The notes: generated by a model not told the origin, from the letters alone. Positions 1-8,521 are shown, numbered from the stretch's first letter. The stretch: 26,145 bases of DNA from CAZPWF01 sp964590725 (GCA_964590725.1 CAZPWF010000012.1:1-26145), one strand, 5' to 3'. Translations and numbers: made by a program.

Positions 1-1525
1 TTATGTTAACTGCTCCAGTAGTAACGGTAAGACCGTTACTAGCTGTTAGGAGTTGAGTGACACCTAACGTACCGGTAACGTTAGTGTTGTCTTGGAGTTC
101 TATGGTACCGGCAGAGTTTAAGACAATGTTACCAGAAGTAGTGGTGGTAAGGTTTAGGTTACCAGCTGTTACGTTAAGTGCAGCACTTAGGTTAGTAGAA
201 GCGATGTTAGATAGAGAGGTGTTAGCGTAACCCCCACTTACGGCAACTGAACCAGCTACTCGCCAGAAGCTAGTAGCAGCTGAGCCAGACCAGTCGTATA
301 CAAATTCGATGGTTGCACCAGCTGGTAGAGATAGGTCACTACCAGTACCAGTAATAATCTTGTTACCAGCAGCTGAGCTACCAGAGTTGTTGTTAAAGAC
401 AGCAGCTTGGCTTGCAGTGTTTACGAAGAAGATGTGTCGGCCGTCACTTGCAGCAGTACCGGCAGCGATACCAGTAATGGTCTGAGTGGAAGCACCAGTT
501 AGGCGGATCAATGTACCAGAAACAGCTAGGTCGTTCTGAGTAGTAGTAGTACTGTTGTCTGCCCCCTTTGCAGTTAGGAAGTTCTTTGCACTAGCTATAG
601 TAGTGTCGCCGTTTAGTGAGACAGTGCCAGTACCAGTGCCAAAAGTGCCGGCACCTGTTTGGGAGAAGTTGCCTGAAGCTAGAGCTAGGCCAGTCGCGCC
701 TGAGATAGCTCCACCCGAGCTAATGTCGAGTGTGTTTGAATCAAGTTGGAATGTGCCTATAGAATTACCAATCTGAGTAGTTGCGGTGCCTGTGGTGTTG
801 ATTGTGGTGGCGCCAACAATTGTCGCCCCACCGTTTGCCGTAAAGGCTTGCGTAACTGTCAAAGCTCCGCTGTTGAGTGTCGTAACACCCGTTCTACCAA
901 TCGTAATACCAGATGTATTAGCCGTACCGACGCTGATAGTTCCAGCCGTTTGGGTTGCCGTACCAACATCTATCGTTAAGTTACCCGAGTTACTAGTAGC
1001 GCCAGTCGCATTACCTGTTGAAATCGCTACTGCGTTAGAGTTTGTACTAGCCGTGCCAGTGTTCATACTCGACACGCCTAGGGCTGTGCCAGCCTTTAGA
1101 GCATATGGAATTGCCGTCAACTTGATTCGTGGCGTCATTTCGCCATCACCAGCAACGTTCATGGTCAGCCACTGTTCTTGACCCCAGTCAATTGTTGAAG
1201 TAAACGGCGTAACCCGTCCCAGGTAAACACTTAGGTAACCATTTTTTGCTGTGACAGACTGTGTCTCTGTCCACTGGCTTGATCCTCCGGTTGACGCACT
1301 ATACAGATTGAAGGCAATGCTATAACTTCCATCAGGTACTACTCCACCACTGGCAGTTAGCAGTCGTGCTTGATAATTTAGCTCGGTAGGGACAGCAGCC
1401 TCAGCTGTTTTATGTGGCTGAATAACAAAAAACAGGGTGGCAGCCACTAGCAAGACCATACTCAGTATACTGAGGGTCTTACCTAAAAATAGGCGTTGTT
1501 TCCCTGTTATTTCCCGTTTTATCAT
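1..1525 (-). CDS. Repetitive cell-surface protein, N-terminal 508 residues (cut by window edge)
   Basis: The reading frame is open from an ATG at 1523-1525 to the window edge, so the C-terminus is missing. Residues about 17-35 form a hydrophobic segment followed by AEAA, which reads as a signal peptide or N-terminal anchor. Residues about 45-108 (beginning VPTELNYQARLL, with a later DGSYSIAFNLYSA) resemble the small beta domain found at the N-terminus of many long bacterial surface and tail-fibre-like proteins. The rest is Thr/Ser/Gly/Asn/Ala-rich with short repeats such as GTAT and LTVT, and has almost no charge or cysteine, as expected of a beta-helical or fibre-like exported stalk. No enzyme motif is visible. 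The gene shares composition with the 1487-residue protein at 2711-7174, so the two may belong to one surface locus now separated by a transposase gene. A role in attachment is inference. Confidence 0.8.
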   Translation of the reverse strand, partial: MIKREITGKQRLFLGKTLSILSMVLLVAATLFFVIQPHKTAEAAVPTELNYQARLLTASGGVVPDGSYSIAFNLYSASTGGSSQWTETQSVTAKNGYLSVYLGRVTPFTSTIDWGQEQWLTMNVAGDGEMTPRIKLTAIPYALKAGTALGVSSMNTGTASTNSNAVAISTGNATGATSNSGNLTIDVGTATQTAGTISVGTANTSGITIGRTGVTTLNSGALTVTQAFTANGGATIVGATTINTTGTATTQIGNSIGTFQLDSNTLDISSGGAISGATGLALASGNFSQTGAGTFGTGTGTVSLNGDTTIASAKNFLTAKGADNSTTTTQNDLAVSGTLIRLTGASTQTITGIAAGTAASDGRHIFFVNTASQAAVFNNNSGSSAAGNKIITGTGSDLSLPAGATIEFVYDWSGSAATSFWRVAGSVAVSGGYANTSLSNIASTNLSAALNVTAGNLNLTTTTSGNIVLNSAGTIELQDNTNVTGTLGVTQLLTASNGLTVTTGAVNI

Positions 1526-1954
1526 TGGTTTTAAAGATTTGTTTTGATTCGTCTTTTCGCATTTTGCGATTTGTTTTACCTCTTTGTGATCGAATCTAAG
1601 TACTATTCTGACAAGCTTCACCCCTTAAAACAAGATCAAACTGAACAAATAATGCACTCAATAATCCTGTATCTACTACATAACTATTATGAGTTTTATT
1701 CAACTTTTATTATTGTATTATTTATAACACTTAGTGCATGATCTTGGTGTGTTCAGCTAAATATTCAAACTGTACAGATGAATAAAAGATATAAATAATA
1801 GAGTTTTATTTACAACTACATTAATAAATACCTAAAAAAGCATAAAAGTTTTCCACACCCCTAAACGTATTTTTCCCAAATTTATGCTTATGTTTGCGAG
1901 GAGCCTCCTCGCAAACATAAGCATATACCGAGACACAGACTCAGTTAACCCCTG
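1526..1954. other. AT-rich intergenic region, 429 bp
   Basis: No convincing gene is seen here. The stretch is very AT-rich and separates the partial surface gene from the transposase gene. It contains three 7-mers and their reverse complements (CAAGATC, CTGAACA, ATGCACT near 1631-1658; AGTGCAT, GATCTTG, TGTTCAG near 1733-1756) in shuffled order. It also contains the strong hairpin listed at 1883-1925. A 65-codon frame on the plus strand has no supporting features. Confidence 0.6.
1883..1925. repeat. Perfect 20-bp inverted repeat (REP-like hairpin), downstream of the transposase gene
   Basis: Arms 1883-1902 and 1906-1925 are exact reverse complements around GCC, whose outer G and C can also pair. 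The inner 11-1-11 core (1893-1915) begins TTTGCGAGG. It matches the core of the hairpin at 2628-2652 in length and outer sequence, with compensatory changes in the stem. No T-run follows on either strand, so a simple terminator is less likely than a transposase-associated palindrome. Confidence 0.75.
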
Positions 1955-2590
1955 TTAATTATTATAGTAATCGTATTTTGAGTCAGCTAACTCGTACTTC
2001 AACACATCTAACATGGCTTTATGCCCCTCATAGTCAGCGAGAAACCGCAAATATTCGTCCTGTTTGAAGTCGGCAATTATACAACCCGGTTTTAACCAAT
2101 CAAATTCAACCTCACCAAGGTAGGCTCTCAAACTCGACCACCTGTAAGACCGATATTCCTTCGGGTTTAGATGAATATACCTTGAAATGTGCTGCAAATA
2201 CGTATCATCAGAGATTAATGACGCTTTAAACCTATCCTGAAACAAGTGCCCGACCCGATTATATTTTCGATTAAAGTACATTGTATACGAAGTGCATAGA
2301 CCGCGCATCAAACTGGTCATTGCTTCTGAGCTGTCATTTTGAAAAACAAGTAAGTGAAAATGGTTCGGCATCAAACAGTATGCCAGCAGGTCTATTTGTT
2401 TATTGTAGTTCGGGTAAGGCCGCCCCGACCTATCGTGTTTAGTCTCCTCGCCTAGATATCGTTTAAGAAGACTAAGAAAAACTATAAAGTCTCGTTCGTC
2501 TATAAAGATTTTGCGGCGATTAACTCCACGATTGTAGACATGATAGTAGCTATCCGCGGCATATTGTTTAACTATATTCTTTGATGGCAC
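1955..2590 (-). CDS. REP-associated tyrosine transposase (RAYT, IS200/IS605-like HUH family)
   Basis: This 211-residue protein has the hallmarks of the single-domain HUH transposases (Y1 class). YHVYNRGVNRRKIF lies at residues 16-29, and the metal-binding HUH motif is in LMPNHFHLLV (H77 and H79). A helix with candidate catalytic tyrosines (Y102, Y105, Y110) precedes GHLFQDRF, and RYIHLNP sits at 137-143. The family cuts and joins single-stranded DNA at hairpins through a 5'-phosphotyrosine link. The start is GTG with AGGA 8 nt upstream. It has no partner TnpB or accessory gene and lies between two strong palindromes (1883-1925, 2628-2652), as RAYT genes and their REP hairpins often do. It looks intact. 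Whether it still moves DNA or is a domesticated housekeeping nuclease cannot be told here. Confidence 0.9.
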   Translation of the reverse strand: MPSKNIVKQYAADSYYHVYNRGVNRRKIFIDERDFIVFLSLLKRYLGEETKHDRSGRPYPNYNKQIDLLAYCLMPNHFHLLVFQNDSSEAMTSLMRGLCTSYTMYFNRKYNRVGHLFQDRFKASLISDDTYLQHISRYIHLNPKEYRSYRWSSLRAYLGEVEFDWLKPGCIIADFKQDEYLRFLADYEGHKAMLDVLKYELADSKYDYYNN

Positions 2591-2627
2591 AATTACATCC
2601 TACAACAATACAAGATGTTAAAACAAC

Positions 2628-2652
2628 TTTTGCAAGGTCGGACCTTGCAAAA
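2628..2652. repeat. Perfect 12-bp palindrome (REP-like hairpin), upstream of the transposase gene
   Basis: Arms 2628-2639 and 2641-2652 are exact reverse complements around a single G. The core TTTGCAAGGTC matches the 11-nt arm of the hairpin at 1893-1915 at the first five bases and at AGG. Where they differ, both arms change together. It lies 38 nt upstream of the transposase start, so it could be a transposase target, an operator, or both. Confidence 0.75.
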
Positions 2653-2710
2653 ATACAACGTATTTGGCCTATAAGAGCTTTAATTGCACAGCAAGCACCC
2701 TTTCGCATTA

Positions 2711-5700
2711 TTATTCAATAACATGGTAGTAATACTCATAAGTTGTTACGTCTACAGGAGCGTTATTTGTATCGATCGTAAAGGTCGCTGTGCTGCTATT
2801 TCCTGCAAAATACTGTATTGATGCGCCATTACCATTTGAAGGCGTTAAAATGACCCTAGGAGCGCTCCCAAAACTGTTTGCAAAGGTGACTGTCGCCATA
2901 ACTCCAGAGCCTGAGCCTGTCCCAGTTGTAATAGCAATCTTCCCAGCTGTGTCGTTCCCGGAAAGCGACACACCAGCTCCAGCACCCGCACCAGCTCCAG
3001 CGGCAATTGCTGTAGATCCCGAGCTGTTACCAGATACGATATGACCGTTAATACTAGTGTCTCCGTTTACAGTAAGGGTGCCGTTTATCGTTGCGTCAAT
3101 TACTGTTAGGTCACCTGCTGAACTTACACTCGCTAGAACGACTCCTGTGCTACTTTGCCATTCCTGAAGATTAGCTGTTTGTGAAGCAACACCCTGAACT
3201 ACAACTCCAATTCCTGTAGTTGTGCCGGTACTCACTGCAATCTGCGCATCAGAGTTAGCTGTTGTTAAAGTGTTAACGTTCAATCTGTTAGGAGCAGTTG
3301 TGTTATTTACACCGAGGTTATTGGCAACAACAAGGGAGTCGTCGGTTTGCAAGGTACCTGCGGCCGATCGATACAGATTAGTGTCCCTAGAGATACCAAA
3401 AGCAATACCGGCGTTTGCAGTCGTATTATCTGCTTCACTACCCAAAACCAAGGTCTGCGTGCCAGCAGAGGCAATTGTAATTCCGTAGGTATTTATCCCC
3501 GTAGTTACTGAGTCAACTTTAATCCCAATAGCATCTCCACCTGAAGCACCAACTCCTGTTACGGACAAGCCTACCGCCTCTGTATTACCGCTAATCGCAT
3601 TTATAAGCATACCTGTTGCATGGTTTGCCTCGACCTGGAGCACTAAGTAGCCGTAACCATATTCTATAGAGCCCGATCCTGTACTTTGCAAAGATACAAT
3701 GTCACCTATGCTCGTACCCACTGACCCTGATCCTTGATGATCAATCTGTGAAATACTCCCCATTAACGTTGAAACATCAAAGCTATTCGCCGAATCAGTA
3801 ATAATTGTGGTGTTATACCCAGCAGTTACACACCCAAAGAAGCCGCCGATACATGATTGATTTGCTATAGTATCTACATTAATCTGACTAACGATACCCA
3901 TGTAATCACCATCTGACCGAGTATTTTCACCATTTACGCGCAATACACCATTGCCGCCGTTTGTGGTATCTACAGATAATGCAGACATGCCGCTATTATC
4001 TTTAACATCTAGCGCTGTTGTACTGTTTGTTATTGTCTGTACTAAAAAGTTGTCATCTGTCTTGAGCGTATCGGCGGCTGAACGATATAAGTTGGTGTCG
4101 CGGGTCGAACCAAAACCTATACCACTATTAGCCGTAGCGTCATCACCCTGAAGCCAGAGTGTCTGTGTGCCGGCTGTACCAATCGCAATACCGTAGCTAT
4201 TAGTCCCTAGCGTCTGACTCATTACATTAATACCAAAATTATCGGTCGGAGCTCCACCGGTCGCAGATGTCACCTCTATTCCAGTCATAGTGGTTGCTGT
4301 GCCATTCGCAAACCAATTATTACTATTATTGACCTGGAGCCCCTTTAGATCATTAACAACCCCTGTGTTACCAGTCCATATCTTTGAGCCAACTAAACTC
4401 GAAACGGTTCCACCAACATTTATTGCAAGCACGTCCGTACCTCTAAAGTCAGACACTGTACTGCCTTGATTAAAAGCATAAACCTGCCCTCCAACGATGT
4501 TATTCATAGTAGCGGCAGCGTTTGAGCTTTGGGCCCCTACAACTGATCCAAATAGGCTACCAACAGTGCCGCTGCCCGAATGATTTGCAATAACATAGGA
4601 CCCGGTCAGATTAGCAAAGTTTTCCGTGCTTAAAGCATCACTGTTGGCGACTATATATTGCCCACCTACATTACCCACCGAACCTACACTAGGGTTAAAA
4701 TTCATCAAAATAGTCTGACCATAGGTGTTTTCGGTCGTACTCAAATCGTTTGTTACATTTTCTTCTATGGTTAATACGCTCTGGTAATCGCCAACCGTAT
4801 CCACGAGAGTAGAATCATCAATCGCTGACACATTACCTATCGCCGTATGGCCGTTATAGCCAATTTGAAAAACCGGGGTATTATCAGACATCTGTACTTC
4901 CAATAAATCTTCAGTACGACTACCAAGTTGTTGGATAATAACTGTCGGAACAGTCGGGTAGACAGTTGGAGGAGGAATAGGACAAACAAATGGAAAGCAC
5001 GTAGGAACGCGGCCAGATGCCTGGAAGTAAGCGCTTGTATTGCCGCTCGACGACGCATACAAGCCATAGTTATTTGTACCAAACGCACCCACACCAATAG
5101 CGTTACTTGCTCCAAAAAGACTAACGCCGTCACCTCTTACACCATAACCATCGTTCCAATTCGTTCCTTGTACGCCAGCGTAATCTGAACCTGATGCTAA
5201 AGAAAACCCTAAAACACCCGTACTATTTGTTGATACCGCCAACACTCCATAACTATCTTGAGAACTCGCAATCACACCTGGACCAATAATTGAGTTACCA
5301 GCAACGCCACTAGCAGAATAACTCTCACCAACAATCGCAGTTAAGTCATTGTTTATATTTGTTGAGTCACCCGCAAACAATAACGCCTGCATAGTGCCGC
5401 TACCAAATACATTATTACTGCTTGTAGTACCACCTAGGTCGCCAGTCTGATAAGGCACGTATAGTTTTGACCCGTTAGGCGCAGAAGATATACCAACGTT
5501 ACCGGAAGTATCGATCGTGACCCTACTCAAGCCATCGGTTTTGAATACCAAGTCAAATGTATCATTCGTGCCTAGACTAGCTGTCTCACCGAATGAGTTT
5601 CCTCCCTGGATAAATGCATTAGCACCTCCAGCAAAACCACAGTTGTTCGATATGTCACAGATTACATTACCGTTTTGCGTTCCTACACTCACAAGACTAA

Positions 5701-7174
5701 TTGCTTCCAAGTTTGCTACGCCGTTTATATCTATGCTAGCCAATACAGTTCCATTACTGTCTTGCCACTCCTGAAGGTTCGCTGATTGAAGAGAGACACC
5801 TTGGATTACTAGACCTTTTCGAGCAGCTCCACCAGTGCTGATAATCGAACTAGCAGCATCATCAATGGTAGAAGGACTATTTACTCGTAACCTTTCAACC
5901 GCCCCAGGAATTCCGGCGGATCCAATTAATAAACTTCGTTCAGCAAAGCGCGCAACCTCTACTCCCGTAACGGCTATTCCCATTATCCCCTTACCAAAAA
6001 CATTGCTCGTTTGGAATAACCCTGTGTTTGATGATCCTCCAAACGTATATGACGGGAAGTTGAAGTTTCCATTTTGAGCTACATAGCGACCAAACTGATC
6101 AATATAACCTAACACCGTACCATTGGCAGCTTGAAATTCTAACAAATTGGCGCTTTGAGAACCAGAATTAGCCTGCAGTACCAATGCTTTTCTGTTGTCC
6201 GCTCCAGTTGCGATAATCGTAGTAGCAGAATTATCTATAGTGCTCGGCGTATTAACGCGGAACTTCTCAGCAGATCCAGCCACGCCAGTCGATCCCACTT
6301 CTAGTGATCCTATTGTTGCGTTATTTACTACATTTAATCCTGTTCCCAGGGCTGTGAATGTTTTTGAACCCGAGAATATCTGTGCACCAGTGCTTACTAA
6401 ACCGACATTATTTACATCAGCAGTTTGTAGAAATATTGAGTTGCCACTAATTATCGCTCCGTTTGCGGACTTACCTTGACTATTAATTGCTCCAACCTGA
6501 TTGAGCAAGCTAGTAGTTAAAGCGTAGTTACAGTTATTTGCACTCAAACATATCTCTCCAGATGTATCTGGCAGAATATACTTCCTATTCGAACTAAGCG
6601 GCTGTGTCGATATTTCACCCAGTTTGCCTTTTTTAAATATTCCGAGATTCCCCGTGGTAACAAAATCACCGTTTACAATGAGTTTTCTATTTGATCCGCT
6701 ACTATTAATAGTTTCAAGTATGGCGTCCCTCTTAATAACATCATCAAAAGCAACCGATTGGTCCTCTACCCTGGCGACTGGTGTCTGTACGACTGATTTT
6801 TTTGTCCTATTAAACACAATCGTACCTGTACCCATAAGTAAAATAAATGCCATAGTCGCAAACCCTATTACATACGGTAGTTTATTTGCTTTCTTAGGTT
6901 TAAGGCCATCATAAGAATGCTGAATTGTTTTACTATTATTCTCAGTTTGCGTGCTTTGTTTTTGCTGCTCTACGTATTCCGACTCTAATAGCTCATCTTC
7001 TGGTGCTGGTATTTGAGTAAATTCTTGGGGTGTAATAACTTGAGGCGTGATGGCAGTACCAGGAGTTAATGGTTGATATCCAACCATGTCTTCACTGGCA
7101 TTATTTGCGCCATAATATGACACATTTTGGGGTGTATTATTTGAATTTTGCATTTTTATTTTTGTATTAATCAC
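2711..7174 (-). CDS. Giant membrane-anchored repetitive surface protein, 1487 residues
   Basis: Residues 1-99 are polar and Pro/Gln/Glu-rich and contain GYQPLTPG. A single membrane span at about 101-121 (YVIGFATMAFILLMGTGT) followed by NRTKK suggests an N-in, C-out anchor. The remaining ~1360 residues are Gly/Ser/Thr/Asn/Ala-rich with imperfect duplicated modules. One type contains SANLxEwQxxxGxVLaxI (about residues 305-361, 431-478 and 1301-1354). Another contains RDTNLYRSAA plus QTDD or KTDD (about 1001-1041 and 1238-1278). The C-terminus has a low-complexity AGAGAGAG stretch and a compact end domain (SAPRVILTPSNGNG to YEYYYHVIE) like tail-fibre or adhesin tip domains. The GTG start is preceded by GATAAT at 7183-7188, 8 nt away, which fits a leaderless start; an ATG seven codons in is the alternative. 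A role in cell contact is inference. Confidence 0.85.
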   Translation of the reverse strand: MINTKIKMQNSNNTPQNVSYYGANNASEDMVGYQPLTPGTAITPQVITPQEFTQIPAPEDELLESEYVEQQKQSTQTENNSKTIQHSYDGLKPKKANKLPYVIGFATMAFILLMGTGTIVFNRTKKSVVQTPVARVEDQSVAFDDVIKRDAILETINSSGSNRKLIVNGDFVTTGNLGIFKKGKLGEISTQPLSSNRKYILPDTSGEICLSANNCNYALTTSLLNQVGAINSQGKSANGAIISGNSIFLQTADVNNVGLVSTGAQIFSGSKTFTALGTGLNVVNNATIGSLEVGSTGVAGSAEKFRVNTPSTIDNSATTIIATGADNRKALVLQANSGSQSANLLEFQAANGTVLGYIDQFGRYVAQNGNFNFPSYTFGGSSNTGLFQTSNVFGKGIMGIAVTGVEVARFAERSLLIGSAGIPGAVERLRVNSPSTIDDAASSIISTGGAARKGLVIQGVSLQSANLQEWQDSNGTVLASIDINGVANLEAISLVSVGTQNGNVICDISNNCGFAGGANAFIQGGNSFGETASLGTNDTFDLVFKTDGLSRVTIDTSGNVGISSAPNGSKLYVPYQTGDLGGTTSSNNVFGSGTMQALLFAGDSTNINNDLTAIVGESYSASGVAGNSIIGPGVIASSQDSYGVLAVSTNSTGVLGFSLASGSDYAGVQGTNWNDGYGVRGDGVSLFGASNAIGVGAFGTNNYGLYASSSGNTSAYFQASGRVPTCFPFVCPIPPPTVYPTVPTVIIQQLGSRTEDLLEVQMSDNTPVFQIGYNGHTAIGNVSAIDDSTLVDTVGDYQSVLTIEENVTNDLSTTENTYGQTILMNFNPSVGSVGNVGGQYIVANSDALSTENFANLTGSYVIANHSGSGTVGSLFGSVVGAQSSNAAATMNNIVGGQVYAFNQGSTVSDFRGTDVLAINVGGTVSSLVGSKIWTGNTGVVNDLKGLQVNNSNNWFANGTATTMTGIEVTSATGGAPTDNFGINVMSQTLGTNSYGIAIGTAGTQTLWLQGDDATANSGIGFGSTRDTNLYRSAADTLKTDDNFLVQTITNSTTALDVKDNSGMSALSVDTTNGGNGVLRVNGENTRSDGDYMGIVSQINVDTIANQSCIGGFFGCVTAGYNTTIITDSANSFDVSTLMGSISQIDHQGSGSVGTSIGDIVSLQSTGSGSIEYGYGYLVLQVEANHATGMLINAISGNTEAVGLSVTGVGASGGDAIGIKVDSVTTGINTYGITIASAGTQTLVLGSEADNTTANAGIAFGISRDTNLYRSAAGTLQTDDSLVVANNLGVNNTTAPNRLNVNTLTTANSDAQIAVSTGTTTGIGVVVQGVASQTANLQEWQSSTGVVLASVSSAGDLTVIDATINGTLTVNGDTSINGHIVSGNSSGSTAIAAGAGAGAGAGVSLSGNDTAGKIAITTGTGSGSGVMATVTFANSFGSAPRVILTPSNGNGASIQYFAGNSSTATFTIDTNNAPVDVTTYEYYYHVIE

Positions 7175-7236
7175 AACGAGTGATTATCTACCCCTGTAAA
7201 GAGCGTACTACTTTTTTATTCAGAATGCAATAATAT

Positions 7237-8055
7237 TTATGTCCAAATTACAACGTATATTCCAATTGCTCCGAACAATAGTATTGAAATAGCTAAAACC
7301 GAAGCCTGACCGAGCTGTCTGTATACAGATTTTTTAGATAACGGGTTTCTACCTATAGCTAAAATGCTACTCGAAACTGCTCCATAGACAATTGCCCCAA
7401 CTATAATCAATATAACGAAAAGTATCGTGCAGGCTATTATGATTCTTACTTCACTAACCTTATGGCCCGTTAATGATTCACCGACGGCATTCAATAACTT
7501 ATTTGAATTTTCATTGTTAACCGCCACCGTATTTACCTCTGCAGCTACCTGTCCGATCTGTATTGACCTGGGTGTGCCGTCAGACAACTTAATTTCTTTG
7601 CTAGATTTTGAGCCTGAACTACTCAAATCATCTAGCGCAACAGCTACAGAGTTATTTCCGCTATCCGAATCATTCATTTTCATTAGCACACCTTCTATCG
7701 GAGACACAGTCAGCAGATCATCTTTCTTAACTTCTCCGTTCAAATCACTTACAAATACAGTATGTTGACCAGAATTAGAAACATATATAGTTGAATTACC
7801 ACTGCTAATTGTCACCGTGCTATCGTCAACAGTTGTAACGATTCCAATATATTTCTGTTTATTCTTTACGGAGCTAGCCTCGACATACTGATTGTCGTTA
7901 GTGCTATCTTCACCCAGAGACACAGCCATGCCGATTTTTAGATCAGTGCTTTTGGTTTGATATCCCTTTGATATTGAAGTAGCTGCATAAACTAAGCTTG
8001 CAGGTAACATTAGTGCAAAGATTATAGTTAATAAAAATAATACATACTTTTTCAT
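7237..8055 (-). CDS. Exported protein with a C-terminal membrane hairpin resembling ATP synthase subunit c
   Basis: This 272-residue protein has a signal peptide (residues 1-25, ending VYAA). A Ser/Val-rich ectodomain follows (about 26-200); its GEVKKDDLLTVSP region with a later GVLMKM recalls small beta domains of surface proteins. Two membrane spans close it (about 204-232 and 250-271). The loop between the spans reads AIGRNPLSKKSVYRQLGQA. This resembles the polar loop of F-type ATP synthase subunit c, where AIARNP is followed about 13 residues later by GQA. The predicted topology agrees, since the positively charged loop would be cytoplasmic. The residue matching the ion-binding carboxylate is Leu254, so ion transport is unlikely. 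TATAAT lies 13 nt upstream of the ATG. Its function is unknown, and the subunit-c likeness is my reading, not a search result. Confidence 0.75.
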   Translation of the reverse strand: MKKYVLFLLTIIFALMLPASLVYAATSISKGYQTKSTDLKIGMAVSLGEDSTNDNQYVEASSVKNKQKYIGIVTTVDDSTVTISSGNSTIYVSNSGQHTVFVSDLNGEVKKDDLLTVSPIEGVLMKMNDSDSGNNSVAVALDDLSSSGSKSSKEIKLSDGTPRSIQIGQVAAEVNTVAVNNENSNKLLNAVGESLTGHKVSEVRIIIACTILFVILIIVGAIVYGAVSSSILAIGRNPLSKKSVYRQLGQASVLAISILLFGAIGIYVVIWT

Positions 8056-8095
8056 AGCGCTTATGATAATTATAGCGCGAATAATTTATGAAATT

Positions 8096-8120
8096 AAAAA
8101 AACCTCCCGATGGAAGGTTT
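8096..8120 (-). terminator. Intrinsic terminator after rplU
   Basis: On the minus strand AAACCTTCC (8120-8112), loop ATC, then GGGAGGTTT (8108-8100) forms a 9-bp stem with one G-T wobble, followed by further T residues to 8096. It lies 18 nt past the rplU stop and separates rplU from the exported-protein gene. A-runs on the other side could let it work in both directions. Confidence 0.85.
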
Positions 8121-8138
8121 TTAATTTTTTGGACTCAT

Positions 8139-8447
8139 TTATGCTATTTTTTTGATTTTTATAACCGTATGGTGCTGGCGGTGACCACGGATTTTGTGGA
8201 CACGCTTCTTTGGTTTGTAGCGAATCGCGGTTACCTTATCTGCTTTGACGTCTTCTTCAACGACGTCAGCAGTAACCTTCACACCTTTGACCTCTGGAGC
8301 GCCGACTTCGGTCTTATCTCCGTCGATGACTAGAAGGGGTACAAAAGTTGCAGTTTTGCCTTCTGCCTTCAAAAGCTCTACTTCGAGGGTTTCCCCTTCG
8401 GCAACTAGGTACTGCTTACCACCTGTTGCTATGACTGCTTTTTTCAT
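8139..8447 (-). CDS. rplU: 50S ribosomal protein L21
   Basis: The 102-residue length is normal for bL21. The N-terminus MKKAVIATGGKQYLV matches the conserved ATGGKQY signature. The C-terminal part (YKPKKRVHKIRGHRQHH, then TVIKI) matches the basic rRNA-binding end, where other bacteria have KKRYRRKTGHRQ-like sequence. L21 binds 23S rRNA early in assembly of the 50S subunit. In most bacteria rpmA (L27) follows rplU; here a terminator and a surface-type gene follow instead. A TTGGTA / 17 nt / GATAAT pair sits only 3 nt before the ATG, too close for simple use. Transcription may instead read through from the 161-residue gene upstream. Confidence 0.97.
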   Translation of the reverse strand: MKKAVIATGGKQYLVAEGETLEVELLKAEGKTATFVPLLVIDGDKTEVGAPEVKGVKVTADVVEEDVKADKVTAIRYKPKKRVHKIRGHRQHHTVIKIKKIA

Positions 8448-8498
8448 TAGATTATCTTGCCTTTTATTAAAGTTACCAATAGATCCTAACAGAGAAAG

Positions 8499-8516
8499 CC
8501 TCCTTTGTCAAAGAGG
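8499..8516 (-). terminator. Weak hairpin between the 161-residue gene and rplU (terminator or attenuator)
   Basis: On the minus strand CCTCTTTG pairs with CAAAGGAGG across a tiny loop and one bulged G. CTTTCTC follows, so the T-run is poor. It begins 6 nt after the stop of the 161-residue gene. The 3' arm contains AAAGGAGG, a perfect Shine-Dalgarno-like sequence, but about 50 nt from the rplU ATG. It could be a weak terminator or part of an L21 leader; the sequence does not decide. Confidence 0.35.
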
Positions 8517-8521
8517 TTAGC

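Noticed and set aside
555..1181. Plus-strand frames opposite the partial surface gene (Val/Pro/Ala-rich)
   Set aside because: They are antisense shadows of the Gly/Thr/Asn-rich coding strand; the minus strand has a full signal peptide and domain pattern.
1544..1741. 65-codon plus-strand frame in the AT-rich intergenic region
   Set aside because: Non-ATG start, no ribosome site or promoter, composition dominated by AT-rich codons, and no recognisable protein pattern.
2790..6914. Several plus-strand frames of 66-96 codons opposite the giant surface gene
   Set aside because: Same antisense effect of repetitive Ser/Thr/Gly codons; no starts or domains of their own.
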